Positions 1 through 11,873 of a stretch of DNA of 64,000 nt are shown in pieces. Origin of the DNA: Panax quinquefolius (lineage: Eukaryota > Streptophyta > Magnoliopsida > Apiales > Araliaceae); assembly GCA_020205615.1 (NCBI GenBank), contig JAINUW010000482.1, positions 1-64,000 on the forward strand. The letters are read 5' to 3'. Each line of letters begins with the position of its first letter. Position 1 is the first letter of the stretch. The notes beneath the pieces are model-generated. The model was not told the origin of the DNA and made no database searches. It worked only from the letters and a program-made list of their open reading frames with translations. Position numbers and translations under genes: made by a program.

Positions 1-429
1 ATGAGGACTTTCACCACATCATTTGTAACATTACGGTCATGATTATAGAATAATCACAGTCATAATAATCATACCAAGTCCATCTATGCACAACGGTCCA
101 CGGATGACTTTCAACATAATATAAGCATGAGGATGATGACAATGATATAAGAATCCAATAAAATAAGTTCAAGAATTAATTTATCCAGAAATCAATAACG
201 TCCAAATTGACAACATGATACTGCTTTGTAGAGTAAAATTCAAGAATGCTCAGAAGAATATTCCATGAAAAGATACTGGATGAAGCGCAAATATCAAGGA
301 TATTCCACTAATTTCATAGAGTATAGAAGTGAAAACTTTAACCAACTAAGTATAATAGAATATATAAAACTGCAAATGGATTTTCGCCCGCCATGCGGTA
401 ATCCACGTATATAGATCATTTCCATAATT

Positions 430-1010
430 TAATAAGGAATGAATACAAAGGATCATTCACCATGCGTGTGGTAATCCACATAGATAGGTTATTCTAACAG
501 AATAATAACGAATGGAATAACAGAAGGATTCACCATGTATGCGATACACTGCATAGACAGGTTATTCCCAACAGAATAATAAAGAATGGAACCAGGTCAT
601 GCATAAACGCAAATAGAGGATATTCCGTTAGAATAATAAAGAACAGAACCAGGTCAGGAGAAATTCGCACCAACAGGATATTCTAACAGAATAATAAAGA
701 ATGGAATAACAACAGAAATAACCATGCATACGATAGGCCTTATGCATGAGTTATTCAGCGAATAATAATTAATGGAACGGTGTCAAAGCGTAATACGCAC
801 AAGCGAGGATATTCCAACGAGAATAATAAAGAATGGAATAATAGAAGAATTTCACCATGTATGCGGTACTTAGACATCTGAGTTTATTCAACATAATAAT
901 AAAGAATGAAATAATGAGAAGAATTTTACCAAGTATAGGGTAGGCTGCGTATCTGAGTTATTCTAATGAAATTGAAAAGAATGGAATAATGAAGTTCTCT
1001 TCATGAATCT
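430..1010. repeat. Degenerate ~60-75 bp tandem array inside G1 LTR
   Basis: The core GAATAATAAAGAATGGAA recurs about every 50-80 bp, followed by variants of a CACCATGTATGCG-like segment and TTATTC. The same array is at about 6190-6730 in LTR2 and 11210-11710 in LTR3, so it is part of the LTR and not a local expansion. The units are too diverged for a fixed period. Confidence 0.7.
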
Positions 1011-1279
1011 GAAAGAAATAATACCCCTTACCTTAGAAGAACTAGATATTGGAAAAGTGAGTACCCCTTACCTTAATGTAAGCTGGATATTATAAAAGTA
1101 TTATGTTTTATATAAAAAGATTTTACTATCTGAAGCACTATGAGAAAACACTATGCATAATAAAATATAATATATTCTAATTATTGTCTAATAAAACAAA
1201 AACTTTATAAAAGTATTACATTTTATATAAAAAGCTTTTACATTTTATTACATTATAATACTAATAAAACAAAATTTAT

Positions 1280-1284
<5 letters not shown>

Positions 1285-1312
<28 letters not shown>
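1285..1312. repeat. (TA)n microsatellite
   Basis: Simple TA repeat in the first unit of the LTR1 duplication, at a position conserved in every G1 LTR copy. Confidence 0.9.
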
Positions 1313-1316
<4 letters not shown>

Positions 1317-2047
1317 TAGTGACTTCATAAAAAAGACACATCAATATATTTAACAACATTTATCATCATTATTATAATTCACAATATTAATCGACCGTGT
1401 CGTTCCGAGGAAGAGGGGCTTTCAATAAGGATTTCTCCATATTGGAACGCAATTAGGTGACCAAACCTTTCCTTGTGAGAACTTCTAGATGCGAAATAAC
1501 CATGCATACGATAATCGCCTAAAAAAAGGTTATTCCAAGCGAATAATAATTAATGGAACGAAGTCGAGTAATGTCTTGCATACGAGGATATTCAATGAAT
1601 AATAAAGAATGGAATAATCAAGAATTTCACCATGTATGCGTTACTTAGCATATCTGAGTTTATTCAACATAATAATAAAGAATGAAATAATGAAGAATTT
1701 TTACAAGTATAGGGTAGCTCACAGCGTATCTGAGTTATTCTAACGAGAATAAAAAGAATGGAATAATGAAGTTCTCTTCATGAATACGAAAGAAATAATA
1801 CCCCTTACCTTAGAAGAGGCGGATATTGGAAAAGTGAGTACCCCTTTACCTTAGCGAATGGATATTATAAAAGTATTATGTTTTATATAAAAAGATTTTA
1901 CTATTGAAAACACTATACGTGCACTATGCATAATAAAATATAATATATTCTAATTATTGTCTAATAAAATAAATAACTTTATAAAAGTATTACATTTTAT
2001 ATAAAAAGCTTTTACATTTTATTACATTATAATACTAATAAAACAAA

Positions 2048-2049
<2 letters not shown>

Positions 2050-2084
<35 letters not shown>
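2050..2084. repeat. (TA)n microsatellite
   Basis: Simple TA repeat in the second unit of the LTR1 duplication, homologous to the one at 1285. Confidence 0.9.
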
Positions 2085-2088
<4 letters not shown>

Positions 2089-2790
2089 TACGTGACTTCA
2101 TAAAAGACACATCAATATATTTAACAACATTTATCATCATTATTATAATTCACAATATTAATCGACGAAGTCGTTCCTGAGGAAAGAAGAGGCTTTCCAA
2201 TAAGGATTCTCTCCCTATTGGCGCATGATTAGGTAACCAAACCTCTCCTTGGTAGAACTTGACACATCGTTAATATTGAAAATAATAATGTTAATAACTT
2301 AAATCGTCTCAATTATTGATTTAATAATATATAAAATATTGACAATAATTGAATCAAATAACGTGAGATACTATGCAACAATTCTTTCGTAGTAATAATT
2401 AAACAAAACCGAGTGACTTCTCACATAAGCATCAATAATCAATCTTTGTGTGCTACTCTGCAACGACGCCAGACATCGTACTTTTAATACCAGGTGTTTC
2501 AACAGTTAATGGTAAAACTTCCGCCGTTATTTTCATAAAAATATTTTTGTCATTTTCACAATCCAACAATAATTCGGTTGTGGGGTCCACCAATGATTGT
2601 GCCGTTGTACGAATATTCCCTGTTAAAACGAATATTCCTCAACCAATCGAATATTATATAACAACTTACTTACTTTGCAAAATTTATAAATTTACCCACA
2701 ACTATAACATTATATCAAATCCACACCATAATATTCAAAAAAATATTTCGAGAAATTTAAATCTTTATTCATAAAATTTGGGGTCGCACA

Positions 2791-2803
2791 ATCTCCTCTC
2801 CTT
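2791..2803 (-). other. Polypurine tract, G1 copy 1
   Basis: The minus strand reads AAGGAGAGGAGAT immediately before the LTR start TGTGCGACCCC. This is the expected plus-strand priming site. The same tract is at 7756-7768. Confidence 0.8.
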
Positions 2804-3160
2804 ATGAAATTTCTCCCTCAAAATTTACGTACGTACCTGGTATGCCGAAGAGGTGAGGATGCCTTGACTTCATTTTAAATTCTAACTCTTGAGGTATAAC
2901 CTTTGAGTGTTGAATACGATCCTTCTTATCCAAGATTTTAACACGTATCTCCTCATACTTTAAATCTTCTGCTATCTCGTCTAGTTCTAATTTAATAATG
3001 TGGTTTGGGTCGTCCATATATTAACGTAACATCAATACGTTAAAAACTTTATGAACACGCGACATACTTGGCGGTAAAACGAGTCTATAAGCCATAGTTC
3101 CTACTCGATCAAGGATTTCAAATGGGCCAATAAAATTAAGGGTTGAGATTTCCTCTCTTC
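2802..3160 (-). pseudogene. Gypsy integrase C-terminal tail (relic)
   Basis: This is the last part of a gypsy polyprotein. One frame reads FIGPFEILDRVGTMAYRL and then SRVHKVFNV, the classic post-integrase linker. After an in-frame stop it continues DDPNHIIKLE, ILDKKDR and HPHLFGIPG. The usual segment between the KVIP and EFKMK blocks (the WEDHSEEEATW-like stretch) is missing, an internal loss of about 14 residues. The catalytic DDE core lies upstream in full-length elements and is absent. It cannot integrate DNA by itself. The family is clear; clade assignment (Tekay-like) is inferred. Confidence 0.75.
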
Positions 3161-3630
3161 AGCTACTCTTGCTTTTAAAATACCGCCCTCTTGAACCTTC
3201 TTCTTCGTATTCATCAGTTCCGGGTCTGTAGCTTTAGCAGCTTTAACATTATCGACTAAAGTCGATTCTAATCGTATATTTGTTATCTTCACGTGGGTCC
3301 CTAGAGTCTTTAACTCTATCTTCATCATTTGTAAGTTATACGAAATGGGTTTTTGTGTTAACAACATCGCACTCGTAAACGTATACGATCTTCTACCCAA
3401 CGCGTCAGCTACCACGTTCGCTCTTCCACGATGATATTAAATGGTATGATCGTAATCTTCAACAGCTCGAGCCAACGTCTTTGGCGCATGTTATGTTCAT
3501 TTTGGTTGAAGAAATATTTAAGGGTTTTATAAATGGGTTTTGTACTGGGGTCAATACAAAATTCGATTTCACGCTCTAGGGGTAGGCTAAGAAGTCTTCA
3601 AGAATACGTCAGGAAATTTATTAATAATAG
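3161..3630 (-). pseudogene. RT-linker / RNase H C-terminal fusion relic
   Basis: Minus-strand remnant. It begins with the pre-RT linker (FPDVFL and following, with stops), then jumps directly to the RNase H end: a NMRQRRWLELL block in one frame, and after a frameshift YHRGRANVVADAL. A linker ending DPELMNTKKKVQEGG follows, which in complete elements precedes the H2C2 zinc finger of integrase. The RT fingers and palm with YxDD, and the RNase H catalytic residues, are deleted. The same joint is in copy 2 at about 8130-8600. Confidence 0.7.
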
Positions 3631-3879
3631 AAATGTCATTCAAAACTGTGACTCTCATCCAAGACTTGGATAGCACGTCACATTGATACCTATCAACTTG
3701 CCACTGTTATTCACGAAGTCCCCTACAGATATCCTGGCTTCAGTGTATTCCAAGACTTGGAAGTCACCAGCGAAAGGTTCAGGGCTCTTTACTTATGGCT
3801 TGATATGACAATGATTGACTTTAGTGGTTTGGTTGCTTGAATTCACATAATAGGTTGGTTAGGAATATGAAAGCTAACA

Positions 3880-4215
3880 ACCTTACAAAGAACATTATGA
3901 GTAGTTAACTAATCGATTCCTAAAATCACATCAAATGCAAGTATTTTCAAAGAGATAAAATCGACAGTTAACATGAAAGTATCGATTTGATTTAAACAAG
4001 ATTTATAAACAGTGGATGTAACGAAGGTTTCTCCTAACAGAGTTTTAACAGATAAATCAAAGTCTAATTTCTCAAGAGTCAAGATCAAACGTTAAACACA
4101 ACTAGGTGAAATACAAGAGTGGGTACAACCGGTATCGAATAAGGTATAGACTTTGCAAGAGTTTATGATTAACTTACCTGTGATAACTTCGTTCGGTTTC
4201 CTCGATAAACGCTCT
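3880..4215 (-). pseudogene. Retropepsin remnant with intact DTG
   Basis: Aspartic protease domain of the gypsy polyprotein. The catalytic block YTLFDTGCTHSCI is encoded around 4110-4145, with the DTG codons at 4128-4136. The second conserved block, FDVILGID, follows about 60 residues later. Upstream is a VITGKLIINS strand typical of the domain start. In-frame stops separate the pieces, so no protein is expected. In the second array copy the catalytic triplet is changed to DNG. Confidence 0.7.
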
Positions 4216-4491
4216 CACTTAAACTACCGAATTTGACTTGCTATAGAGTACATTCCGCCCTTAATTGCTTCGTCACATTCCTGATCCATGATATAAATCA
4301 TTATTCTCTGATCCATATCGAATTGGGATTGACCGCTCTGCACAGGGTAATTCCGAATTCGATGTTGATTCTCCCAATTGTTGTCCAAAAAGAAAAATCC
4401 ATTGCATCTATTTTGGCTTTATTGGATTGGACGTCTTTTCTACAATATCTACGCGTCGTGCAGCTTTTACCCATGCATCATCTATTCTCCT

Positions 4492-4932
4492 TCATTCAGT
4501 TGTTTCTTCTTTCATCAGAACTTTGATCATAGCATTCTCAGATTCCAGCTCTAATATCTTATACTCTGCCAAAGAGTGCTTCTGTTCAAGCATTGCACAT
4601 CGGGTAACACAATTTTGAATTGTTACATCTCTTTCCTCCACGGCCGCCTGCCGTTCTTCAGCCTGCTCTTCTAATTCATGAACACGATTTTGTAATTCTA
4701 AATTTTGATCATAAAATTCTTCTAATAATTTCTCTTCAAGTTCCTCTTCTTCCTCTTGTTCCCTACTCTCAGCTGCAACCTCTGCGACTAGCTCGGGTGC
4801 AACTATTAGTTCTTCACTCAACACGTAGATATCTCTAATTTCTTCTCTGTCTGACATCACATTAACCTGGTTAGTGATTAAAGGTGTCTCAACGGTCTCA
4901 TTCACTCCATTGTTAACATTTTTACCTGCCAT
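4492..4932 (-). CDS. Acidic coiled-coil protein directly after the PBS
   Basis: A 146-residue open frame whose start lies about 170 bp inside the element from the primer binding site. The ATG at 4932 is chosen over the in-frame one 18 bp upstream because its context (AAAATGGC) is good. The protein has an acidic centre (EQEEEEELEEK) and then heptad-rich coiled coil (LQNRVHELEEQAEER) to the end. It holds no zinc knuckle or protease motif. The second array copy encodes the same length with only a few substitutions, so the frame has been kept while pol decayed. It occupies the gag N-terminal position and may be a gag-derived structural protein. Function is not recognised. Confidence 0.6.
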   Translation of the reverse strand: MAGKNVNNGVNETVETPLITNQVNVMSDREEIRDIYVLSEELIVAPELVAEVAAESREQEEEEELEEKLLEEFYDQNLELQNRVHELEEQAEERQAAVEERDVTIQNCVTRCAMLEQKHSLAEYKILELESENAMIKVLMKEETTE

Positions 4933-5105
4933 TTTCAAACACTGCCACAAAACAAGGGTTAATTAACATGTCACAGATTATGAATATACTCTGACCGACC
5001 AATTAAGTACCAAATAAACTTAGGTAGGTCATACTAGCGAAGGAATTCCCCATCTCTCTCCTCCTAGTTCTTATCTCACATCTCAGCCTGGGATCATATC
5101 CCTAA

Positions 5106-5118
5106 GCTTTGATACAAA
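5106..5118 (-). other. Degenerate primer binding site, G1 copy 1
   Basis: The minus strand reads TTTGTATCAAAGC just inside the LTR2 boundary. It differs at two positions from TTGGTATCAGAGC, the initiator-methionine tRNA binding site seen intact in family G2. Confidence 0.7.
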
Positions 5119-5119
5119 C

Positions 5120-7010
5120 TGTGACGCCCCCAAAACAGGTATGCATCACCCATTCTGAGTCTCCAAATACATGGTATAAAATACAAATATAACTTAATTA
5201 TACAACAGTCGTATAAAATATGACATAACATAACCTTAGAGTTTTAATAAGAATATTGTCATCTAGAAAATATCCACACTCAATGGAGTCCTCATTACAT
5301 TTATTGTCACACTATTTAACAATATAGTGAGGACTACTAATGCTATCATCTGGACCATTACTCCATTCCACGACTAGTCCCGGCTATGTTCTCATTTCCT
5401 GAAGGGAACAGTGAAAGAAAGGGGTGAACTTAACTAGCCCAGTAAGAAATATTTTGACTAAGATAATGTAGAATAAATTATCATTAGTCTTCAACAATTT
5501 TAAACTGATAAAATATAACAAACATCAAGATTAACTGCAGCGGAACAAGCTATCCATTAAAAGAATCAAGTAGAGAATAAAATATACTATCTTTTATGAT
5601 ATAAAAAGGTTTTTCATCACTTTTATCGCTGAGACTCAACTTAATAAATAATCCACATCATCCCTGCACTACGGCCAAGGATATTCATTAGTATCACAAC
5701 CACAAATTATCCATGCACTACGGGCCAATGAGGACTTTTACCACATCATTTGTAAAATTACGGTCATGATTATACCGAATAATCCCTGGTCATAATCATA
5801 CCAAGTCCATCTATGCACAACAGTCCACAGATGACTTTCAACATAATATAAGCATGAGGATGATGACAATGATATAAGAATCCAATAAAATAAGTTCAAG
5901 AATGAATTTATCCAGAATTTAATAACGTTCAAATTGTCAACATGATACTACTTTGTAGAGTAAAATTCAAGAATGCTCAGAAGAATATTTCCATGAAAAG
6001 ACACTGGATGAAGCACAAATATCAAGGATATTCCACTAATTTCATGGAGTATAGAAGTGAAAACTTTAACCAACTGAGTATAATACAATATATGAAACTG
6101 CAAATGGATTTTCGCCCGCCATACGGTAATCCACGTATACAGATCATTTCCACAATTTAATAAGGAATGAATAAAAAGGATCATTCACCATGCATGTGAT
6201 AATCCACATAGACAAAGTTATTCAAATGAGAATAATAAAGAATGGAATAATGAAGGATTCACCCATGCGTGCGATAGATTGCTATGACAAACAAAGTTAT
6301 TCAGCAGAATAATAAAGAATGGAACTAGGTCATGCGTAAACGCAGAGATGGGATATTACAGCCGTAATAATAAAGAACGGAACCAGGTCAGACGAAATTC
6401 GCACCAACAGGATATTCTAACGAGAATAATAAAGAATGGAATAACAACAGAAATAACCATGCATGCGATAGAGCCCTTACATGCACGAGGAGTTATTCCA
6501 ATGAATAATAATTAATGGAACCAAAGTGCGGCGTAATACACAAGCGAGGATATTCCAACAGAATAATAAAGAATGGAATAACCGAAGAATTTCACCATGT
6601 ATGCGGTACTTCGCATATACAGTTTATTCCAACATAATAATAAAGAATGAAATAACAGAAGAATTTTACCAAGTATAGGTAGCCCGCGTATACAGGTTAT
6701 TCTAGCAGAATTGAAAAGAATGGAATAACAGAAGTTCTCTTCATGAATACGAAAGAAATAATACCCCTTACCTTAGAAGAACTAGATATTGGAAAAGTGA
6801 GTACCCCTTACCTTAGCAGAACTGGATATTATAAAAGTATTATGTTTTATATAAAAAGATTTTACTATGCAAGCACTATGAAAACACTATGCATAATAAA
6901 ATATAATATATTCTAATTATTGTCTAATAAAACAAAAACTTTATAAAAGTATTACATTTTATATATAAAAAGCTTTTTGCATTTTATTACATTATAATAC
7001 TAATAAAACA

Positions 7011-7051
<41 letters not shown>

Positions 7052-7755
7052 CTTCCGTGACTTCATAAAAAGACACATCAATATATTTAACAACATTTAT
7101 CATCATTATTATAATTCACAATATTAATCGACCAGGTCGTTCCCAGGAAAGAGGGGGCTTTCCAATAAGGATTTCTCCATATTGGAACGCAATTAGGTGA
7201 CCAAACCTTTCCTTGACAGAACTTCTAGACATCATTAATATTGCAAATAATAATATTAATAACTTCGTCGTCTCAATTATTGATTTAATAATATATAAAT
7301 TATTGACAATAATTGAATCAAATAACGTGAGATACTATGCAACAATTACTTTAGCAATAATTAAACAAAACTGAGTGACTTCTCACGTAAGCATCAATAA
7401 TCAATACCGTGTGCTACAATGCAACCACGCGTATTACTATACTTTTAACACCGGGTGTTTCAACAGTTAATGGTAAAACTTCCGCCGTTATTTTCATAAA
7501 AATATTTTTGTCATTTTCTCAATCCGACAATAATTACATTTGTAGAGGGTACAATGATGATTGTGTCGTCGTATGAATATTCCCTGTTAAAACGAATATT
7601 CCTCGACCAATCGAATATTATATAACAACTTGCTTACTTTGCAAAATTTATAAATTTTACCCACAACTGTAACATTATATCAAATCCACACCATAATATT
7701 CAAAAAAATATTTCGAGAAATTTAAATCTTTATTCATAAAATTTGGGGTCGCACA
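5120..7755 (-). mobile_element. LTR2 of family G1 (complete, 2636 bp)
   Basis: The plus strand starts TGTGACGCCCCCAAAAC and ends GGGGTCGCACA, so the element-strand LTR has TG...CA ends. It serves both as the 5' LTR of internal copy 1 and the 3' LTR of internal copy 2. It holds the GAATAATAAAG array, a TA microsatellite at 7013-7050 and no ORF. It lacks the TATA-containing block of LTR3. Confidence 0.88.
7013..7050. repeat. (TA)n microsatellite
   Basis: Simple TA repeat in LTR2 at the conserved G1 LTR position. Confidence 0.9.
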
Positions 7756-7766
7756 ATCTCCTCTCC

Positions 7767-8125
7767 TTATGAAATTTCTCCCTCAAAATTTACGTACGTA
7801 CCTGGTATGCCGAAGAGGTGAGGATACCTTGACTTCATTTTAAATTCTAACTCTTGAGGTATAACCTTTGAGTGTTGAATACGATCCTTCTTATCCAAGA
7901 TTTTAACACGTATCTCCTCATACTTTAAATCTTCTGCTATCTCGTCTAGTTCTAATTTAATAATAATGTTGTTGGTCGTCCACATATTAACGTAACATCG
8001 ATCGATATGTTAAAAACTTTATGAACACGTGACATACTTGGCGGTAAAGCGAGTCTATAAGCCATAGTTCCTACTCGATCAAGGATTTCAAATGGGCCAA
8101 TAAAATTGAGGGTTGAGATTTCCTC
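7767..8125 (-). pseudogene. Integrase C-terminal tail relic, copy 2
   Basis: Same protein remnant as at 2802-3160, with the LELDEIAEDLKYEEIRVKIL and YPHLFGIPGTYVNFEGEIS segments open in one 72-codon frame. It carries the same internal loss before EFKMKSR. The catalytic core is absent. Confidence 0.7.
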
Positions 8126-8129
8126 TCTT

Positions 8130-8600
8130 CAGCTACTCTTGCTTTTAAAATACCGCCCTCTTGAACCTTCTTCTTCGTATTCATCAGTTCCGGGTCTGTA
8201 GCTTTAGCAGCTTTAACATTATCGACTAAAGTCGATTCTAATCGTATATTTGTTATCTTCACGTGGGTCCCTAGAGTCTTTAACTCTATCTTTATCATTT
8301 TTAAGTTATAAGAAATGGGTTTTTTTGTTAACAACATCGCACTCGTAAATGCATAAGATCTTCTACCCAACGTGTCAGCTACCACGTTCGCTCTTCCACG
8401 ATGATATTGAATGGTATGATCGTAATTTTCAACAGCTCGAGTCAACATCTTTGGCACATGTTACGTTCATTTTGGTTGAAGAAATATTTAAGGGTTTTAG
8501 AAATGGGTTTTGTACTGGGGTCAATACAAAATTCGATTTCACGCGCTAGGGGTAGGCTAAGAAGTCTTCAAGAATACGTCAGGAAATTTATTAATAATAG
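8130..8600 (-). pseudogene. RNase H C-terminal remnant, copy 2
   Basis: Here the YHRGRANVVADTLGRRSY block and its upstream VENYDHTIQ segment are open in a single 128-codon frame, where copy 1 has a stop. The pre-RT linker upstream is again broken by stops. Without RT and most of RNase H it is not enzymatic. Confidence 0.7.
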
Positions 8601-8859
8601 AAATATCATTCAAAACTGTGACTCTCATCCAAGACTTGGATAGCACGTCACATTGATACCTATCAACTTGCCACCATTATTCACGAAGTCCCCTACAGAT
8701 ATCCTGGCTTCAGTGTATTCCAAGACTTGGAAGTCACCAGCGAAAGGTTCAGGGCTCTTTACTTATGGCTTGACATGATAATGATTGACTTTAGTAGTTT
8801 GGTTGATTGAATTCACATAATAGGTTGGTTAGGAATATGAAAGCTAACAACCTTACAAA

Positions 8860-9190
8860 GAAAATTATGAGTAGTTAACTAATCGATTCCTAAAATCACA
8901 TCAAATGCAAGTATTTTCAAAGAGATAAAATCGACAGTTAACGTGAAAGTATCGATTTGATTTAAACAAGATTTATAAACTGTGGATGTAACGATGGTTT
9001 CTAATAACAGAGTTTCAACAGATAAATCAAAGTCTAATTTCTCAAGAGTCAAGATCAAACGTTAAATACAACTAGGTGAAATACAGGAGTGAGTACAACC
9101 GTTATCGAATAAGGTATAGACTTTGCAAGAGTTTATGATTAACTTACCCGTGATAACTTCGTTCGGGTTCCTTGATAAACGCTCTCACTT
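8860..9190 (-). pseudogene. Retropepsin remnant, copy 2, catalytic triplet mutated to DNG
   Basis: Homologous to 3880-4215. The active-site block reads LFDNGCT in place of LFDTGCT. Some retropepsins tolerate variation at the middle residue, but stop codons elsewhere in the frame already disable it. Confidence 0.65.
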
Positions 9191-9463
9191 AAACTACCAA
9201 ATTTGACTTGCTATAGAGTACATTCCGCCCTTAATTGCTTCGTCACATTCCTGATCCATGATTTGAATCATTATTCTCTGATCCATATCGAATTGGGGTT
9301 GACCGCTCGCTTGCGAGGTAATTAGAATTCGATGTTGGATTCTCCCAATTGTTGTCAAAAAAGCAAAATCCATTTCATCTATTTTGGCTTTATTGGATTG
9401 GACTTCTTTTTCTACAATATCTACGCGTCGTGCAACTTTTACCCATACATCATCTATTCTCCT

Positions 9464-9904
9464 TCATTCAGTTGTTTCTTTTTTCATCAGAACTTTGATC
9501 ATAGCATTCTTAGATTCCAGCTCTAATATCTTATACTCTGCCAAAGAGTGCTTCTGTTCAAGCATTGCACATCGGGTAACACAATTTTGAATTGTTACAT
9601 CTCTTTCCTCCATGACCGCCTGCCGTTCTTCAGCCTGCTCTTCTAATTCATGAACACGATTTTGTAATTCTAAATTTTGATCATAAAATTCTTCTAATAA
9701 ATTCTCTTCAAGTTCCTCTTCTTCCTCTTGTTCCCCACTCTCAGCTGCAACCTCTGCTACTAGCTCGGGTGCAACTATTAGTTCTTCACTCAACACGTAG
9801 ATATCTCTAATTTCTTCTCCGTCTGACATAACATTAACCTGGTTAGTGATTAAAGGTGTCTCAACGGTCTCATTCACTCCATTGTTAACATTTTTACCTG
9901 CCAT
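9464..9904 (-). CDS. Acidic coiled-coil protein, copy 2
   Basis: A 146-residue open frame matching 4492-4932 with only scattered substitutions: for example REEIRD becomes GEEIRD, EEKLLEEF becomes EENLLEEF, and MKEETTE becomes MKKETTE. The frame length and the coiled-coil heptads are kept. It lies in the same place relative to the adjacent LTR3 boundary. No known domain is recognised; a gag-related structural role is an inference. Confidence 0.6.
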   Translation of the reverse strand: MAGKNVNNGVNETVETPLITNQVNVMSDGEEIRDIYVLSEELIVAPELVAEVAAESGEQEEEEELEENLLEEFYDQNLELQNRVHELEEQAEERQAVMEERDVTIQNCVTRCAMLEQKHSLAEYKILELESKNAMIKVLMKKETTE

Positions 9905-11863
9905 TTTCAAACACTGCCACAAAACAAGGGTTAATTAACATGTCACAGATTATGAATATACTCTGACCAAAAAATTAAATACCAAATAAACTTAGGTAGG
10001 TCATACTAGTGAAGGAATTCTCCGTCTCTCCCCTCCTAGCTCTTATCTCACATCTCGGCCGAGGATCATATCCACAGGCTTTGATCTGTTGTGGCGCCCC
10101 AAAAAAGCGGTATGCATCACCCATTCTGAGTCGCCAAATACATGGTACAGAATACAAATATAACTTAATTATACAACAGTCGTATAAAATATGACATAAC
10201 ATAACCTAAGAGTTTTAATAAGAATATTGTCATCTAGAAAATATCCACACTCAATGAAGTCATCATTACATTTATTGTCACACTATTTAACAGAATATTG
10301 AGGACTACTAATGCTATCATATGGACCGTTACTCCGTTCCACGACTAGTCCCGGCTACGTTCTCATTTCCTGAAGGGAACAGTGAAAGAAAAGGGTGAAC
10401 TCAACTAGCCCAGTAAGAAATATTTTGACTAAGATAATGTAGAATAAATTATCATTAGTCTTCAACAATGTTAAACTAATAAAATATAACAAACATCAAG
10501 TTTAACTGCAGCAGAACAAGCTATCCATTAAAAGAATCAAGTAGAGAATAAAATCTACTATCTTTTATGATATAAAAAGGTTTTTCATCACTTTTATTGC
10601 TGAGACTCAACTTAATAAATAATCCGCATCATCCACCTTTTCGACGCATAAAGGATATTCATTAGTATCACAACCACAAATTATCCATTTTCACGGGCCG
10701 AGGATATTCGTGTATTCATCAATGGTCAGTGATCATGCCAACAATTGTCCATCAATGCACTACGGACGATGAGGACTTTTACCACATCATTTGTAACATT
10801 ACGGTCATGATTATACCGAATAATCCCTGGTCATAATCATACCAAGTCCATCTATGCACAACAGTCCACAAATGACTTTCAACATAATATAAGCATGAGG
10901 ATGATGACAATGATATAAGAATCCAATAAAATAAGTTCAAGAATTAATTTATCTAGAATTTAGTAACGTCCAAATTGTCAACATGATACTACTTTGTAGA
11001 GTAAAATTCAAAAATGCTCAGAAGAATATTTCCATGAAAAGATACTAGATGAAGCGCAAATATCAAGGATATTCCACTAATTTCATGGAGTATAGAAGTC
11101 AAAACTTTAACCAACTGAGTATAATAGAATATATGAAACTGCAAAAGGATTTTAAATGCGCCGTGCGGTAATCCACTTATCTGAGATCATTTCCACAATT
11201 TAATAAGGAATGAATACAAAAGATCATTCACCATGCATGTGGTAATCACATGGACGGAGTTATTCAATAGAATAATAAAGAATGGAATAACATAAGGATT
11301 CACCGTGCGATGCGATCGCAAGTACAGACGAGTTATTCTAACGAGAATAATAAAGAATGGAACGGATCGGCGAAATTCCCACCAAGCGGGATATTCCAAT
11401 AGAATAATAAACAATGGAATAACAAAAGAAATCATCATGCATGCGATGTAATCGCTTACGGATAGGTTATGCCAATAGAATAATAATTAATGGAACGGTC
11501 GGTATGTAATACTTGCTTGGCGGATATTCAACAGAATAATAAAAGAATGGAATAATGAAGAATTTCACCATGTATGTGGTACTTAGCATATCTGAGTTAT
11601 TCAACATAATAATAAAGAATGGAATAATGAGAAGAATTTCACCAAGTATAGGGTAGGCAGCGTATACTGAGTTATTCTAACGAGAATAATAAAGAATGGA
11701 ATAACAGAAGTTCTCTTCATGAATACGAAAGAAATAATACCCCTTACCTTAGAAGAACTGGATATTGGAAAAGTGAGTAGCAGAATACTTTTCTTCTTTT
11801 TCTTTATAGTTTCTCTCGCTAGAGTTTCAGTGAATTCGTAAGAAATAATGAAGGAATGAGCTT

Positions 11864-11873
11864 CTATTTATAG
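11864..11873 (-). promoter_or_regulatory. TATA box in LTR3
   Basis: The minus strand reads CTATAAATAG, a strong plant TATA box in the same direction as the element's genes. A pyrimidine-poor leader-like stretch follows. The surrounding block is missing from LTR1 and LTR2, so only the outermost 5' LTR of the array carries it. Confidence 0.6.

Larger units (their letters stand above)
717..2266. repeat. 775-bp tandem duplication within LTR1
   Basis: The block beginning GAAATAACCATGCATACG at 717 recurs at 1492, and about 775 bp of matching sequence follows each copy: TA microsatellite, a run of TTATCATCATTATTATAATT, and a GAACTT-rich end. LTR2 and LTR3 have one copy. It is therefore a local duplication private to LTR1. 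Confidence 0.8.
1..2790 (-). mobile_element. LTR1 of gypsy family G1 (3' LTR, left-truncated by window)
   Basis: Long terminal repeat of a minus-strand gypsy element. Base 1 aligns with base 5728 of LTR2, so about 600 bp lie outside the window. The right boundary reads GGGGTCGCACA on the plus strand, which is TGTGCGACCCC at the element's 5' side, and the polypurine tract follows directly. It is AT-rich, with no coding potential. It is about 760 bp longer than the matching part of LTR2 because of an internal tandem duplication. It lacks the TATA-bearing block present in LTR3. Confidence 0.85.
2791..5119 (-). mobile_element. G1 internal region, copy 1 (pol-deleted)
   Basis: Internal part of a non-autonomous gypsy element, 2329 bp between LTR1 and LTR2. 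Read on the minus strand it contains: primer binding site, a coiled-coil ORF, a retropepsin piece, a short RT-linker/RNase H remnant, an integrase C-terminal tail, and the polypurine tract. Most of gag, the RT catalytic core and the integrase core are missing. The tail and RNase H pieces resemble Tekay-type gypsy polyproteins. The same deletion joints occur in copy 2, so they predate the array. Any mobility would depend on proteins from a full-length relative. Confidence 0.8.
7756..10089 (-). mobile_element. G1 internal region, copy 2 (pol-deleted)
   Basis: Second internal part, 2334 bp, nearly identical in layout to copy 1: polypurine tract at 7756-7768, integrase tail, RNase H remnant, retropepsin, coiled-coil ORF, and a badly diverged primer binding site at about 10077-10089. 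It shares every deletion joint with copy 1. Flanked by LTR2 and LTR3, it makes the array LTR-internal-LTR-internal-LTR. Confidence 0.8.

Noticed and set aside
420..1010. CRISPR-like or satellite array
   Set aside because: Units are degenerate, uneven in length and conserved as part of the LTR; the genome is a plant's.
5738..6184. Short frames in the G1 LTRs
   Set aside because: AT-rich LTR sequence; the frames are not conserved among LTR1, LTR2 and LTR3.
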